Shown here: positions 26,095-36,087 of the stretch, piece by piece
Layout: each line of letters opens with the position of its first letter
How positions within the stretch are numbered: the stretch's first letter is position 1
NCBI RefSeq assembly: GCF_014200575.1
Contig: NZ_JACHBZ010000001.1
Coordinates: forward strand, 682,001-746,000
DNA length: 64,000 nucleotides
From: Mucilaginibacter saanensis
GTDB taxonomy: Bacteria; Bacteroidota; Bacteroidia; Sphingobacteriales; Sphingobacteriaceae
Direction of reading: 5' to 3'
Translations under genes and position numbers: made by a program
Notes under the pieces: generated by a model
The model's input: only the letters and a program-made list of their open reading frames with translations
What the model was told of the DNA's origin: nothing
Database searches by the model: none

Positions 26095-26134
26095 GAAATT
26101 TATCATCCCTATCAGTGGGATACGAAAATTTGAC

Positions 26135-27526
26135 CTATAAATGTATCACTTCGTCATAAGCGGCAGCGGCTGCTTCCATCACGGCTTCGCTCATGGTTGG
26201 ATGCGGGTGTACCGATTTAATGATCTCATGACCGGTAGCTTCGAGCTTACGCGCGGTAACTACCTCTGCAATCATTTCTGTAACGTTATAACCCAACATG
26301 TGCGCGCCTAAAAATTCGCCATATTTGGCATCAAATATCAGTTTTACAAAGCCGTCTTTTGCACCGGCTGCACTTGCCTTGCCCGATGCAGAGAACGGGA
26401 ATTTACCAACCTTGATTTCGTAGCCAGCTTCCTTGGCTGCTTTTTCTGTGTAACCTACAGAAGCAACTTCAGGTGAGCAGTAGGTACAGCCCGGTATGTT
26501 ATTATAATCTAAAGGATGGGGATTTTGACCGGCAATTTTCTCCACACAGATGATACCTTCGGCAGATGCTACGTGAGCCAGTGCTTGTCCTTTAACAATA
26601 TCGCCAATAGCATACACCCCTTCAACGTTGGTGCGGTAGTAGTCATCAACCAATACTTTGCCTTTATCGGTTTTAACGCCATTTTCTTCAAGGCCTATGC
26701 CTTCAATATTGGTAGATATACCAACGGCTGATAAAACAATTTCGGCTTCCAGTACTTCGATACCGGCAGCTGTTTTAACATTTACCTTACAAAGTGTACC
26801 GCTGCTATCAACAGATTCCACGTTTGCGCCGGTCATGATATTGATGCCTTGTTTTTTAAGGATACGGTTCAGCCCTTTTGAAACTTCTTCGTCTTCTAAA
26901 GGCACAATATTGTCTAAGTATTCCACAACGGTAACTTTAGTGCCAATTGCATTGTAGAAATAAGCAAACTCAATACCTATAGCACCAGAGCCAACCACCA
27001 CAAGTGATTTTGGTTGTTTTGGTAATACCATGGCTTCGCGATAGCCAATTACTTTTTTACCGTCTTGTTTAAGGTTGGGCAATTCGCGTGAGCGGCCACC
27101 GGTAGCAATAATAATATTTTTGGCAGTGATTTGTTTGGTTGAGCCATCATTGGCTTTTACTTCAACAACACCTTTTGATTTTAATTTACCAAAACCAACT
27201 ACAACATCGATCTTGTTTTTTTTCATTAAAAACTGAACGCCTTTGCTCATGCCATCGGCAACACCACGGCTTCTTTTAACAACGGCATCAAAATTAACTT
27301 CGCCTGCACCATTAATATTAATACCGTAATCGGCAGCATGATTAAGGTATTCAAATACCTGGGCGCTTTTTAATAAGGCTTTGGTGGGGATACAGCCCCA
27401 GTTAAGGCAAATTCCGCCTAATGATTCTTTTTCAATAATGGCAGTTTTTAAACCAAGTTGGGAAGCGCGGATAGCAGCTACGTAACCACCAGGGCCTGAT
27501 CCTATAACAATTAAATCGTAGTCCAT
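26135..27526 (-). CDS. lpdA: Dihydrolipoyl dehydrogenase (E3)
   Basis: The 463-residue flavoprotein reoxidises lipoamide in the 2-oxoacid dehydrogenase and glycine cleavage complexes. It has the FAD motif IGSGPGGYVAAIRA, the redox disulfide C40-x4-C45 in GGICLNWGCIPTK, the NAD motif VVGSGAIGIEFA, YAIGDIVKGQALAH and the C-terminal HPHPTMSEA with the catalytic His-Glu pair. No E1 or E2 genes are beside it, so it probably serves several complexes. Length and motifs are normal. Confidence 0.97.
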   Translation of the reverse strand: MDYDLIVIGSGPGGYVAAIRASQLGLKTAIIEKESLGGICLNWGCIPTKALLKSAQVFEYLNHAADYGININGAGEVNFDAVVKRSRGVADGMSKGVQFLMKKNKIDVVVGFGKLKSKGVVEVKANDGSTKQITAKNIIIATGGRSRELPNLKQDGKKVIGYREAMVLPKQPKSLVVVGSGAIGIEFAYFYNAIGTKVTVVEYLDNIVPLEDEEVSKGLNRILKKQGINIMTGANVESVDSSGTLCKVNVKTAAGIEVLEAEIVLSAVGISTNIEGIGLEENGVKTDKGKVLVDDYYRTNVEGVYAIGDIVKGQALAHVASAEGIICVEKIAGQNPHPLDYNNIPGCTYCSPEVASVGYTEKAAKEAGYEIKVGKFPFSASGKASAAGAKDGFVKLIFDAKYGEFLGAHMLGYNVTEMIAEVVTARKLEATGHEIIKSVHPHPTMSEAVMEAAAAAYDEVIHL

Positions 27527-27895
27527 ATTTGTAATGATAATACTTTTATAATTTAAATTTTTGTTTTGTACGGATTAAAGCAACCCATGCTTTTAAAACA
27601 CAGGCGTTGATTTTAATGGCCCAAAGCTAAGTAAAAGGGGCGAAACGAGAAAATGGAACGCATGCTAAACATACTTGGTGATCATTATTTACAATGAGAT
27701 GCCATTGGTGCAATTAAGTATAACGTAAATTATGAATATCATATTAAATCTATCAATTTACTTTACTTTATTGGTTATAATCTTATAAATTGTTGAAAAA
27801 TATATAATAATTATTAACATTAACTTAACATTGAAAATCAGATGATTGCATACCTTTGCCCCTAATTAACTGAAAGAATAATTAAATAACAATTT
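27527..27895. other. 369-bp intergenic region between lpdA and the first TonB receptor
   Basis: The region is AT-rich and I see no gene in it. It carries the receptor promoter at 27831-27858. A segment at 27791-27807 (TGTTGAAAAATATATAA) recurs upstream of the second receptor at 31424-31440. Confidence 0.6.
27831..27858 (+). promoter_or_regulatory. Promoter of the first Oar-like receptor
   Basis: TTG (27831-27833), a 17-bp spacer and TACCTTTG (27851-27858) match the -33/-7 consensus exactly. Transcription would start near 27862, 34 nt before the ATG. Confidence 0.65.
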
Positions 27896-30800
27896 ATGAG
27901 GAAGCTTCTACTTCTTTTATTCGTTACTATCATGACTACGAGCCTGGCCGTTGCGCAGGTAACCACAAGTGGTTTAACAGGTACTATCAAGGATGCCAAA
28001 GGTGTTTTACCGGGCGCAACCATAGTAGCCACACATGTTTCATCTGGTTCTGTTTATAGTACTGTATCCAGAGCTACCGGACAATTTACTATTCCAAACA
28101 TGAGGGTAGGTGGCCCGTACAGCTTAAAAATTACGTTTGTAGGTTACAATCCTAAAGTAATTAATGATCTGGTGCTCAATTTAGGAGAGCCATTAAGAAT
28201 TGACGTAACTTTAGATGACTTATCAAAATCACTAAACGAGGTGGTTGTTGTAGGTCAAAAAAAAGGTGCGGTTATCAGCCCTGAACGTAACGGTACGTCA
28301 ACCAATGTTTCACAACGTCAGCTTCAAAACCTACCTACTTTGTCAAGAAGTATTCAGGATTTTACGCGTTTAACACCGCAAGCAATTGCCTCAACCAGTA
28401 ATGCTGATGGTAGTCCGGCTGGTATTACCTTCGCCGGCCAAAACAACCGTTACAACCAGTTTACTATTGATGGTGCTGCTGCTAACGATGCTTTTGGTTT
28501 ATCAGCGTCAGGTACCAATGGTGGCCAGGCGGGTATAAACCCTATCCCTTTTGAATCTATACAAGAGGTGCAGGTATTATTGTCGCCTTATGATGTTACG
28601 CAAGGTGGTTTTACCGGTGGTGGTATTAACGCAGTAACTAAAAGTGGTACCAACGATTACCATGGTTCGGCTTATTACGTTTTTGCAAACCAGGGCCTTG
28701 TTGGCGACCATGGTAACACTGATACCCCATATCCTACATTTAACAGCAAAACCTTTGGAGCCAGCTTAGGCGGCGCTATTGTTAAAAACAAGCTGTTTTT
28801 CTTTGTGAACGGTGAAAGGTCTACCAGTTTAAACCCATTGGCTTTTGATCCGTCGCAAGCTGGTTCTGGTTCAAAATTTAGCGTAGCTACACTGCAATCA
28901 ATAAGTGATGACTTAAAAAGCAGATTCAATTATGATCCGGGTTCTTTTACAGCTATTAACAGAACAACTAAAGCAACCTCTATATTTGCCCGTTTAGACT
29001 GGAATATTGATGATAAGAACAAATTAACGGTACGCCACAGTTATGTTGACGGCAGCAATTTTAACATTTCCCGCAGCCCAACGTCAATTGCTTTTGCTAA
29101 TAGCGGTTATTATTTTAAAAGCACTTCAAACTCTACCGTGGTTGAGTTAAACAGCAGTTTATCAAACAACTCGTCAAATGTATTGCGTTTAACATACAAT
29201 AACATTAATGACAGGAGAGAAACCTCTGCATTCCCGAATGTTCAAATTGTACAGGATGGTTTAACTTATAACATTGGTGCCGATTTTTCATCAGCTGCCA
29301 ACTCGTTAAAGCAAAATAACTTTACTTTAACTGATAACTATACCATTTATAAAGATAATCATACCATAACTGTTGGTACAGATAATCAGTTCTTTAATAC
29401 TAATAACGTATTTTTGCAAGCCTATACAGGTGCTTATAGCTATAACAACTCTGCTGCCGGCTTTGATAACATAGCTGCATTTAAAGATCCTAACTCGGTA
29501 CCCAACGCGTATACCCTAAATTATTCAACCAAAGGTGGTAATGATACGGCTCCTTCAATTATGCACGTTGCCCAATTCAGCGTTTATGGCCAGGATGTAT
29601 GGTCAATAAAACCTGAGTTTAAATTAACCTATGGTGTAAGGATTGATATGCCAGTTTATTTTAACAGCCCTGCTGCAAATACTGCCTTTAATAGCGATGC
29701 TAACTTTGGCGGTATTCAAAATAATCAACATCCTAAATCAAAATTATTATTTAGCCCGCGTGCTGGTTTTAACTGGGACATCAATGGCGAAGGTATAACT
29801 CAATTAAGAGGTGGTGCCGGTATATTTACAGGAAAAGTTCCATTGGTATGGATCTCTAATCAATATGGTGGTACAGGTGTATCAACCATCAGATATGCTC
29901 CAAATGGTACAGCTGTTCCTGCCGGTGTTCATTTAAATTATGATCCAAGTGCCCGTTTAGGTGGTGCTTATGTACCTGCGGCAAATAACCCGCCGGCAAC
30001 TGAGGTTGACGTTACCGACCCTAACTTCAAGGTTCCACAGATATTTCGTGCTAACTTAGCAGTTGATCATAAACTGCCATTCTGGGGTTTAATAGGTACT
30101 ATTGAAGGATTGTATACTAAAAATATCAACAATATACTTTACAAAAACCTTAATGTGGCACCAACAGCTGGTTCAGTTACTATTGGTAACAGCACCCGCC
30201 CGTGGTATAACTTTACCCGTGTAGATAATAACTTTACCGATGTATTGGAGCTTACCAATACCAGCAAAGGTTACTCTTACAACATTACTGGTCAGCTTCA
30301 AAAACCATTCAGCAACGGATGGTCTGCAATGGTTGCCTATACTTATGGTGCATCGTACTCAGTAAATGATGGTACAAGCTCTGTAGCATTATCAAACTGG
30401 CGTTTTGCTTATAATACCAATGGTTTAAACAGCCTTGACGAGTCACGTTCAAACTATGATCCGGGATCACGTATAATTGGTTATGTTTCTAAAACATTCA
30501 AATACGCTCACAACCGTACGTCTACAACAGTTGGTTTAGTTTACAACGGTCAGTCCGGAACTCCATTTAGCTACACTTATTCAAAAAATATCAATGGTGA
30601 TGATATTACCGGAAAAACAGGTAATAACAATGCCAACCTGGTGTATGTGCCTTCGGCCCAGGAGTTAAATGACCCTAATGGTTATGCTAAATATAAACTG
30701 GTTGACTTAACCACAACAGTTAATAAAGTTACCACAGTAACCAAAACTGCTGCGCAGGAATGGGCCGACCTGAAAGATTTTATTAATGGTAATGCAGATT

Positions 30801-31150
30801 TGAAGAAAAACCAGGGTAAAGTAATGGCACGTAACGCTACCCGCACCCCATGGGAAAACAGGTTTGACTTAAAAGTGAGCCAGGACTTTTACTTGGTTAA
30901 TCAGCATCGTTTACAGGTATCATTTGATATGTTGAATGTTGGTAACCTGATTGATAAAAACTCAGGCCGTAGCTATGGGACGGCAAACCAGGACGTATCA
31001 TTGTTCACTGTAGTTTCTCAATCTACAACACCAACATTTACATTTGATCAAACAAAATTGAACAGCATAAAAGGGAAATACCAACCTTATTTTGTTAATG
31101 ATTTTCTTTCACGCTGGAGAGCTCAGTTAACTTTCCGTTACAGCTTCTAA
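27896..31150 (+). CDS. TonB-dependent receptor, Oar-like, with carboxypeptidase-regulatory-like domain
   Basis: The 1084-residue outer-membrane protein has a signal peptide ending near VAQV (about 21). A CarboxypepD_reg-like domain follows at about 25-110 (GTIKDAKGVLPGATIVATH, then FVGYNPKV). The plug domain has NGTSTNVSQRQLQNLPTL and DGAAANDAFGL, and the large barrel ends in TFRYSF, a typical outer-membrane C-terminus. This plan matches the Oar family of TonB-dependent transporters, whose substrates are mostly unknown. No SusD partner is present. The next gene, on the same strand, is a close paralogue with similar N- and C-terminal sequence. Confidence 0.93.
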   Translation: MRKLLLLLFVTIMTTSLAVAQVTTSGLTGTIKDAKGVLPGATIVATHVSSGSVYSTVSRATGQFTIPNMRVGGPYSLKITFVGYNPKVINDLVLNLGEPLRIDVTLDDLSKSLNEVVVVGQKKGAVISPERNGTSTNVSQRQLQNLPTLSRSIQDFTRLTPQAIASTSNADGSPAGITFAGQNNRYNQFTIDGAAANDAFGLSASGTNGGQAGINPIPFESIQEVQVLLSPYDVTQGGFTGGGINAVTKSGTNDYHGSAYYVFANQGLVGDHGNTDTPYPTFNSKTFGASLGGAIVKNKLFFFVNGERSTSLNPLAFDPSQAGSGSKFSVATLQSISDDLKSRFNYDPGSFTAINRTTKATSIFARLDWNIDDKNKLTVRHSYVDGSNFNISRSPTSIAFANSGYYFKSTSNSTVVELNSSLSNNSSNVLRLTYNNINDRRETSAFPNVQIVQDGLTYNIGADFSSAANSLKQNNFTLTDNYTIYKDNHTITVGTDNQFFNTNNVFLQAYTGAYSYNNSAAGFDNIAAFKDPNSVPNAYTLNYSTKGGNDTAPSIMHVAQFSVYGQDVWSIKPEFKLTYGVRIDMPVYFNSPAANTAFNSDANFGGIQNNQHPKSKLLFSPRAGFNWDINGEGITQLRGGAGIFTGKVPLVWISNQYGGTGVSTIRYAPNGTAVPAGVHLNYDPSARLGGAYVPAANNPPATEVDVTDPNFKVPQIFRANLAVDHKLPFWGLIGTIEGLYTKNINNILYKNLNVAPTAGSVTIGNSTRPWYNFTRVDNNFTDVLELTNTSKGYSYNITGQLQKPFSNGWSAMVAYTYGASYSVNDGTSSVALSNWRFAYNTNGLNSLDESRSNYDPGSRIIGYVSKTFKYAHNRTSTTVGLVYNGQSGTPFSYTYSKNINGDDITGKTGNNNANLVYVPSAQELNDPNGYAKYKLVDLTTTVNKVTTVTKTAAQEWADLKDFINGNADLKKNQGKVMARNATRTPWENRFDLKVSQDFYLVNQHRLQVSFDMLNVGNLIDKNSGRSYGTANQDVSLFTVVSQSTTPTFTFDQTKLNSIKGKYQPYFVNDFLSRWRAQLTFRYSF

Positions 31151-31160
31151 TACTGAATTT

Positions 31161-31212
31161 AATAAACAAAAAGCGCCCCGGTCAAATTTGACCGGGGCGC
31201 TTTTTGTTTATT
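31161..31212 (+). terminator. Perfect palindromic terminator after the first receptor
   Basis: 26-nt arms (31161-31186 and 31187-31212) are exactly complementary. The core is GCGCCCCGGTC / GACCGGGGCGC followed by TTTTTG. It is a strong, symmetrical terminator that would work on both strands. Confidence 0.9.
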
Positions 31213-31463
31213 GGTACTTGCCTGTAAAGCGGCTTAAAATAGCAGGATAATCAGGACTGATTTACCCGGGCTATGGCACTAATAATATTACAGATATCAT
31301 ATATTATAATGTTTAAATTCTCACTTGATCTATATTTTATTATAAATACAAGTTAAATATAGGATTAAGAATTTTATAATGATTTGATGGTTTTCTTTCT
31401 TTTTATGTTGATTTTAGTTAAAATGTTGAAAAATATATAAAGATTCTTAATCTAAACTTAATA

Positions 31464-31491
31464 TTGTCAATAAAGCTTATAAGTATATTAG
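31464..31491 (+). promoter_or_regulatory. Probable promoter of the second Oar-like receptor
   Basis: TTG (31464-31466), a 17-bp spacer and TATATTAG (31484-31491, one mismatch to TAnnTTTG) parallel the promoter of the first receptor. The flanking TGTTGAAAAATATATAA (31424-31440) and ATTAACTGAA are shared with it. Confidence 0.5.
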
Positions 31492-31529
31492 CTACTTATT
31501 AACTGAACGTATCATTAAAAAAACAATTT

Positions 31530-34500
31530 ATGAGGAAGCCTTTACTTCTTTTTTTACTATTGTCCGGCTTTATGCTTCTTTTTAGTAGGAATGCTGCCGC
31601 GCAAGGGGTTACTACCGCAAGTATAAACGGTATCATTACCGATGCCAAAGGCACCATACCCGGTGCCACGGTAACCATTACCCACACACCCACAGGTACG
31701 GTGTACTCAACCGTGAGTCGTGCCGATGGCCGATACAACATCCCTAACTTAAGAGTAGGTGGTCCGTACACCTTTAAAGTAAGCTTTATAGGGTACAAAA
31801 ACTTTGTCCAGGACGGTATCATGCTCTCTATTGGTCAGGATCAAAAAATCAATACCAAGCTTGAAGATAATTTAACGGCTTTGAGCGAAGTGGTGATTAC
31901 TGGTTCTCAGGGTAGGGTGATCAATTCATCACGCACCGGCGCCCGCGAAACCATTAACCGCCAGCAAATTGAAAACCTGCCAACTATTGCCCGCTCATTA
32001 CAGGATTTTACAAAATTAACACCGTCTGCAAACTCAACCGGTACTTTTAATAGTTTCGGTGGTCGTAGCGGCGCTTACAATAACGTAACTGTTGATGGTG
32101 CATTATTCAATAACTCTTTTGGTTTATCAAGTACTTTGGGTGGTCAGGCAAGTTCACAGCCTATATCATTGGACGCGATTGATCAGATTCAGGTTGATAT
32201 TGCCCCTTATGACGTACGTCAGGGTAACTTCACCGGGGCTGGTATTAACACTGTAGTGAAATCGGGTACTAATGAGGTAAAAGGTACGGTTTACTATTAT
32301 GGTCGTGGTGTTAGGTTAACAGGTTACCATGCAGGTACAACCAATGTGCCAATCACACCTTTTGATTATCATACAGATGGTGTTGCGGTTGGCGGCCCGA
32401 TCATCAAAAATAAATTATTCTTATTCGTATCAGGCGAGCAGGAAAGAATAAGTCAGCCGCCGGCAACTGCTTATGTAGCCGGGCGTACAGGTTTAAGCGG
32501 TTCTAACGTATCAGCTGTTCAGGGCAGTACGCTTGATGCCATTAAGGATAAACTGACAAGCTACGGTTATAACCCGGGAGCTTATGAAAACTATGTTTAC
32601 AGAACTTCAAGTAATAAACTTACCGCCAAGTTAGACTGGAATATTGACAAGAATAATACTTTAAGTGCTAAATATTTTTATCTGAAATCATTTAAAGATC
32701 AGCCTGCAAGTAACTCGGGTATCAGTAACAGCGATGGTACAACCAGCGTTGGTTATGGTACAACCCGTGCCCCGGGCCCTAATACCTTACCTTTTGTTGG
32801 TTCTGGCTACACCATTAACAATAACTTTAACATTGGTATTGTTGAGTTAAATACCCGCATCAGCAATTCAATGTCAAATAAACTTACTGTAGGTTATTCT
32901 GCATTAAGAGATTACCGTAACTTTTTGGGTAACGGATCATTACCAATGGTTGATATTGGTAACGGTACTTCAGATGCCAATGGCGTAGTTACCACTCCGG
33001 CAACAGCAACAGCAACCAGCTTTGGTTCGGAGCTTTATACCGCAGGCAACTTGCTAAGCACCAACATCTGGCAGTTTTCTGATGATTTCACCATATACTC
33101 AGGTAAACATGAGTTCACTATAGGTACAAGTAATCAGATCCAGAGCTATACCAATGGTTTTGCTCCGGATTACAATGGTTTATATACTTATAACTCGGCT
33201 TCTGACTTTATCAATGGTTTGCCGGCGCAAGCTTACACATTACGTTACTCGGCTGTAGGTAACTCATTGCCATTAGCCAAAATCAAGGCGTCTATTTACA
33301 GTGTTTATGTACAGGATAAATATCACGTAACTGATAACTTCAGGCTAACCTATGGTTTAAGGGCAGATTATGACGTATTCCCTACTACCCTGGCAAGTAA
33401 CGATAATGCAGCCGGTGTTACTTTTCAGGGTGGCACCCATGTTGATGTTTCCAGGTTACCAAAAAACAGGGTGCAACTTTCACCTCGTGTAGGTTTTAAC
33501 TGGGATGTAAATGGTGATGGTTCTACCCAGGTGCGTGGTGGTTCTGGTTTATTTACAGGTTCTGTGCCATTTGTATGGATATCTAACCAGGCTTCAAATA
33601 ATGGCTTATTATTTGGTTCATACACCATTACCAAAGCCAACAGCCCAACTAATCAACAATTAGTATTTAATCAGGATCCTAATGCAAACCGCCCGGTTAA
33701 TGCTAAGGCAAACACTTCATACGAGCTTGACGTTGCTGACCCTAACCTGAAATATCCAAAAATCTGGAGAACAAATTTAGCAGTTGACCAGAAATTGCCT
33801 GGCGGTATCATCGGTACTATCGAAGGTGCTTATACTAAGGATATCCGTGCTATCTATCACCAGAATTTAGTATTGTCTGATGGCTATACAACACTTCCGG
33901 GGGCTGAAGGTCAAATACAATATGACTCTAAAAATACAACCCCTTCGGCCGCTGCAGCTACCGCGCAAAATCCTTCAATAACCGGCTTGTATTATATGAA
34001 AAATACCAGCAAAGGATTTTCATACTTTGTTACCGGTCAATTGCAAAAAAGCTTCACCAGCGGATTTGCTGCCAGTGTAGCTTATACCTACACCAAATCA
34101 AAAGATGTTAATGACGGAGGATCAACCGCAAGTACTATCTGGAGCACTAGGTATGTTGCCGGTAACCCTAATACTGATAACCTGTCAAACAGTTCATACG
34201 TACAGCCAAATCGTGTTATTGCAACAGTGTCTTATCGCAAGCAATATGCTAAAAACCTGGCAACCACTGTGGGTTTGGTTTTTGAGGCTTCAAACAACGG
34301 AGCTGTATCATATATTACTTCAGGTGATCCCAACAATGATGGTGCTACCAACGACTTAATGTATATTCCAAAAAGCCAGGGAGATATTATGTTGGTAAGA
34401 GCTGCCAACGCCACCAATGGTACCGCGGATTCACGTACCCCGGCCCAGATCTGGACTCAGTTAAATAACTTCATCAGCCAGGACGGATATTTGAGCCAGC

Positions 34501-34877
34501 ACAGGGGTGAGTACGCTCAAAGAAACGGTGCTATATTACCTACTTATAAACGCGTTGACTTACACTTTGCCCAGGATTTCTTTATCAAATCTGGAAAAGT
34601 TAAAAACACCCTGGAAGTTACTTTTGACGTGATTAACTTCACTAACCTGCTTAATCGTAACTGGGGCTTATACCAGGTATCATATAGTGGCTTTAATAAC
34701 GGAGCAACTACGGTGTTAACTTATATGGGTAAAGATCCTGCTACTGGTAGGGCAACCTATTCTTTCCCTTATCTTGATCCAAACACCTCGACGCCTGTTA
34801 CCAGCTCTTATAAAACAGATATCAGCCAGTTCTCACGTTTCCAGGCCCAGATCGGTGTTAGATATATATTTAACTAA
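31530..34877 (+). CDS. TonB-dependent receptor, Oar-like, paralogue of the preceding gene
   Basis: The 1115-residue protein has the same plan as its neighbour: signal peptide ending near AAAQG, CarboxypepD_reg domain (NGIITDAKGTIPGATVTITH), plug (RETINRQQIENLPTIARSLQ and VDGALFNNSFGLSS) and a barrel ending QIGVRYIFN. Shared stretches include PRVGFNWDVNG and IWRTNLAVDQKLP. The two genes likely arose by tandem duplication that included the promoter region. The barrels differ enough that substrates may differ. It is followed after 32 nt by the NHL lipoprotein, probably co-transcribed. Confidence 0.93.
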   Translation: MRKPLLLFLLLSGFMLLFSRNAAAQGVTTASINGIITDAKGTIPGATVTITHTPTGTVYSTVSRADGRYNIPNLRVGGPYTFKVSFIGYKNFVQDGIMLSIGQDQKINTKLEDNLTALSEVVITGSQGRVINSSRTGARETINRQQIENLPTIARSLQDFTKLTPSANSTGTFNSFGGRSGAYNNVTVDGALFNNSFGLSSTLGGQASSQPISLDAIDQIQVDIAPYDVRQGNFTGAGINTVVKSGTNEVKGTVYYYGRGVRLTGYHAGTTNVPITPFDYHTDGVAVGGPIIKNKLFLFVSGEQERISQPPATAYVAGRTGLSGSNVSAVQGSTLDAIKDKLTSYGYNPGAYENYVYRTSSNKLTAKLDWNIDKNNTLSAKYFYLKSFKDQPASNSGISNSDGTTSVGYGTTRAPGPNTLPFVGSGYTINNNFNIGIVELNTRISNSMSNKLTVGYSALRDYRNFLGNGSLPMVDIGNGTSDANGVVTTPATATATSFGSELYTAGNLLSTNIWQFSDDFTIYSGKHEFTIGTSNQIQSYTNGFAPDYNGLYTYNSASDFINGLPAQAYTLRYSAVGNSLPLAKIKASIYSVYVQDKYHVTDNFRLTYGLRADYDVFPTTLASNDNAAGVTFQGGTHVDVSRLPKNRVQLSPRVGFNWDVNGDGSTQVRGGSGLFTGSVPFVWISNQASNNGLLFGSYTITKANSPTNQQLVFNQDPNANRPVNAKANTSYELDVADPNLKYPKIWRTNLAVDQKLPGGIIGTIEGAYTKDIRAIYHQNLVLSDGYTTLPGAEGQIQYDSKNTTPSAAAATAQNPSITGLYYMKNTSKGFSYFVTGQLQKSFTSGFAASVAYTYTKSKDVNDGGSTASTIWSTRYVAGNPNTDNLSNSSYVQPNRVIATVSYRKQYAKNLATTVGLVFEASNNGAVSYITSGDPNNDGATNDLMYIPKSQGDIMLVRAANATNGTADSRTPAQIWTQLNNFISQDGYLSQHRGEYAQRNGAILPTYKRVDLHFAQDFFIKSGKVKNTLEVTFDVINFTNLLNRNWGLYQVSYSGFNNGATTVLTYMGKDPATGRATYSFPYLDPNTSTPVTSSYKTDISQFSRFQAQIGVRYIFN

Positions 34878-34909
34878 CCAAGTTGTTGATGATTGAAAAA
34901 AATAGCATT

Positions 34910-36010
34910 ATGAAATTGAATAAAAATATAAATATTGTATCACTTGTACTTTTGTTAGCCGTATTTTTTGAAGCTTGCAAAACTGACAAGATTGCCCCGC
35001 TACCGAACCCGGTAGCTACCACCGGAGTGGTAACTACAATTGCCGGAAGCGGATCATTTGGTGCTGCAAACGGAAAAAGAACTGCTGCATCATTTAACTA
35101 CCCAAATGGGTTGGCGATTGATGCTTCGGGTAATGTATATATTGCTGACAAGGGTAACAACCAAATTCGTAAAATTGTTGGTGACAGTGTTGTAAGCACC
35201 ATATCCGGAACGTTACTTGCGGGCAGTACAAATGCTACTAAAATTGGTGATGTGGCTTCATTTAATGGCCCCACAGGCGTTGCGGTTGATGCTGCAGCTA
35301 ATATTTATGTTGCCGATTTTGGCAATCAGACTATCAGAAAAATTGCAACTACCGGAGCTGTAACTGTATTTGCTGGTGTGAGCGGGCAAACAGGTAATAA
35401 CGATACTACTATAACCGCTGCTGTTAAAACTCCTGTGCCGCCGCGATTCAATAATCCAGCCGGCCTGGCAATTGATGCAACTGGTAATTTATATGTTGCC
35501 GATTACACCAACAATTCTATCCGTAAAATTACAGCTGACGGGAAGACCGTATCAACTATTGCGGGTAAATCACTTGGAAATACCGATGGCGTTGGTACTA
35601 AAGCTTCATTTAACGGTCCTCGCGCCATAGCAATTGATGCTACAGGTAATTTATATGTAGCGGATGCCAATAACCACTTGATCCGTAAAATTGATTTAAC
35701 GGGTACTGTAACCACAATTGCAGGTACAGGAAAGGCAGGCAATAGCGATGGTACAGGTACTGCAGCGTCATTCAGCCACCCAAGTGGCATTACTATTGAT
35801 AATGCGGGTAACTTATTTGTAGCTGATGCCGGTAATAACCTGATACGCAAAATTACTCCGGCAGGTGTGGTATCATCTGTAGCAGGCAGTGGTTATTATA
35901 ATTTAATTACGCCATTTAACGGTCCATCGGCTGTAGTTGCAGATAATGCAGGAAACATTTATGTAGCTAATACACTGGGAAACTTGATACAAAAAATTGC
36001 AACTAAGTAA
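34910..36010 (+). CDS. NHL-repeat beta-propeller lipoprotein
   Basis: I choose the ATG at 34910, which gives MKLNKNINIVSLVLLLAVFF ending in a lipobox (EAC); two upstream in-frame starts (34883, 34889) would add an unlikely N-terminus. The 366-residue protein carries six NHL units, each of the form FNxPxGxAID...GNxYVADxxNNxIRKI, and the N-terminal strand GVVTTIAGSG probably closes the propeller. It is likely a surface or periplasmic lipoprotein. Its place directly after the receptor gene suggests it helps with binding or processing the ligand, but no enzymatic motif is visible. Confidence 0.9.
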   Translation: MKLNKNINIVSLVLLLAVFFEACKTDKIAPLPNPVATTGVVTTIAGSGSFGAANGKRTAASFNYPNGLAIDASGNVYIADKGNNQIRKIVGDSVVSTISGTLLAGSTNATKIGDVASFNGPTGVAVDAAANIYVADFGNQTIRKIATTGAVTVFAGVSGQTGNNDTTITAAVKTPVPPRFNNPAGLAIDATGNLYVADYTNNSIRKITADGKTVSTIAGKSLGNTDGVGTKASFNGPRAIAIDATGNLYVADANNHLIRKIDLTGTVTTIAGTGKAGNSDGTGTAASFSHPSGITIDNAGNLFVADAGNNLIRKITPAGVVSSVAGSGYYNLITPFNGPSAVVADNAGNIYVANTLGNLIQKIATK

Positions 36011-36024
36011 TTAATACTTACTAT

Positions 36025-36066
36025 AAAAACAAAAGCCCTGGCTAATTGGCCGGGGCTTTTGTTTTT
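36025..36066. terminator. Bidirectional terminator between the NHL gene and purM
   Basis: Arms AAAAACAAAAGCCC... and ...GGGGCTTTTGTTTTT pair across the loop TAATT, with one G-U. The element lies between convergent genes and has T-runs on both strands. Confidence 0.88.
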
Positions 36067-36087
36067 ATATAGTAAAAAGGGGTTGGA

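Larger units (their letters stand above)
31151..31529. other. 379-bp region between the two receptors
   Basis: It holds the terminator at 31161-31212 and, further on, a promoter-like segment resembling that of the first receptor. I see no gene in it. Confidence 0.6.
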
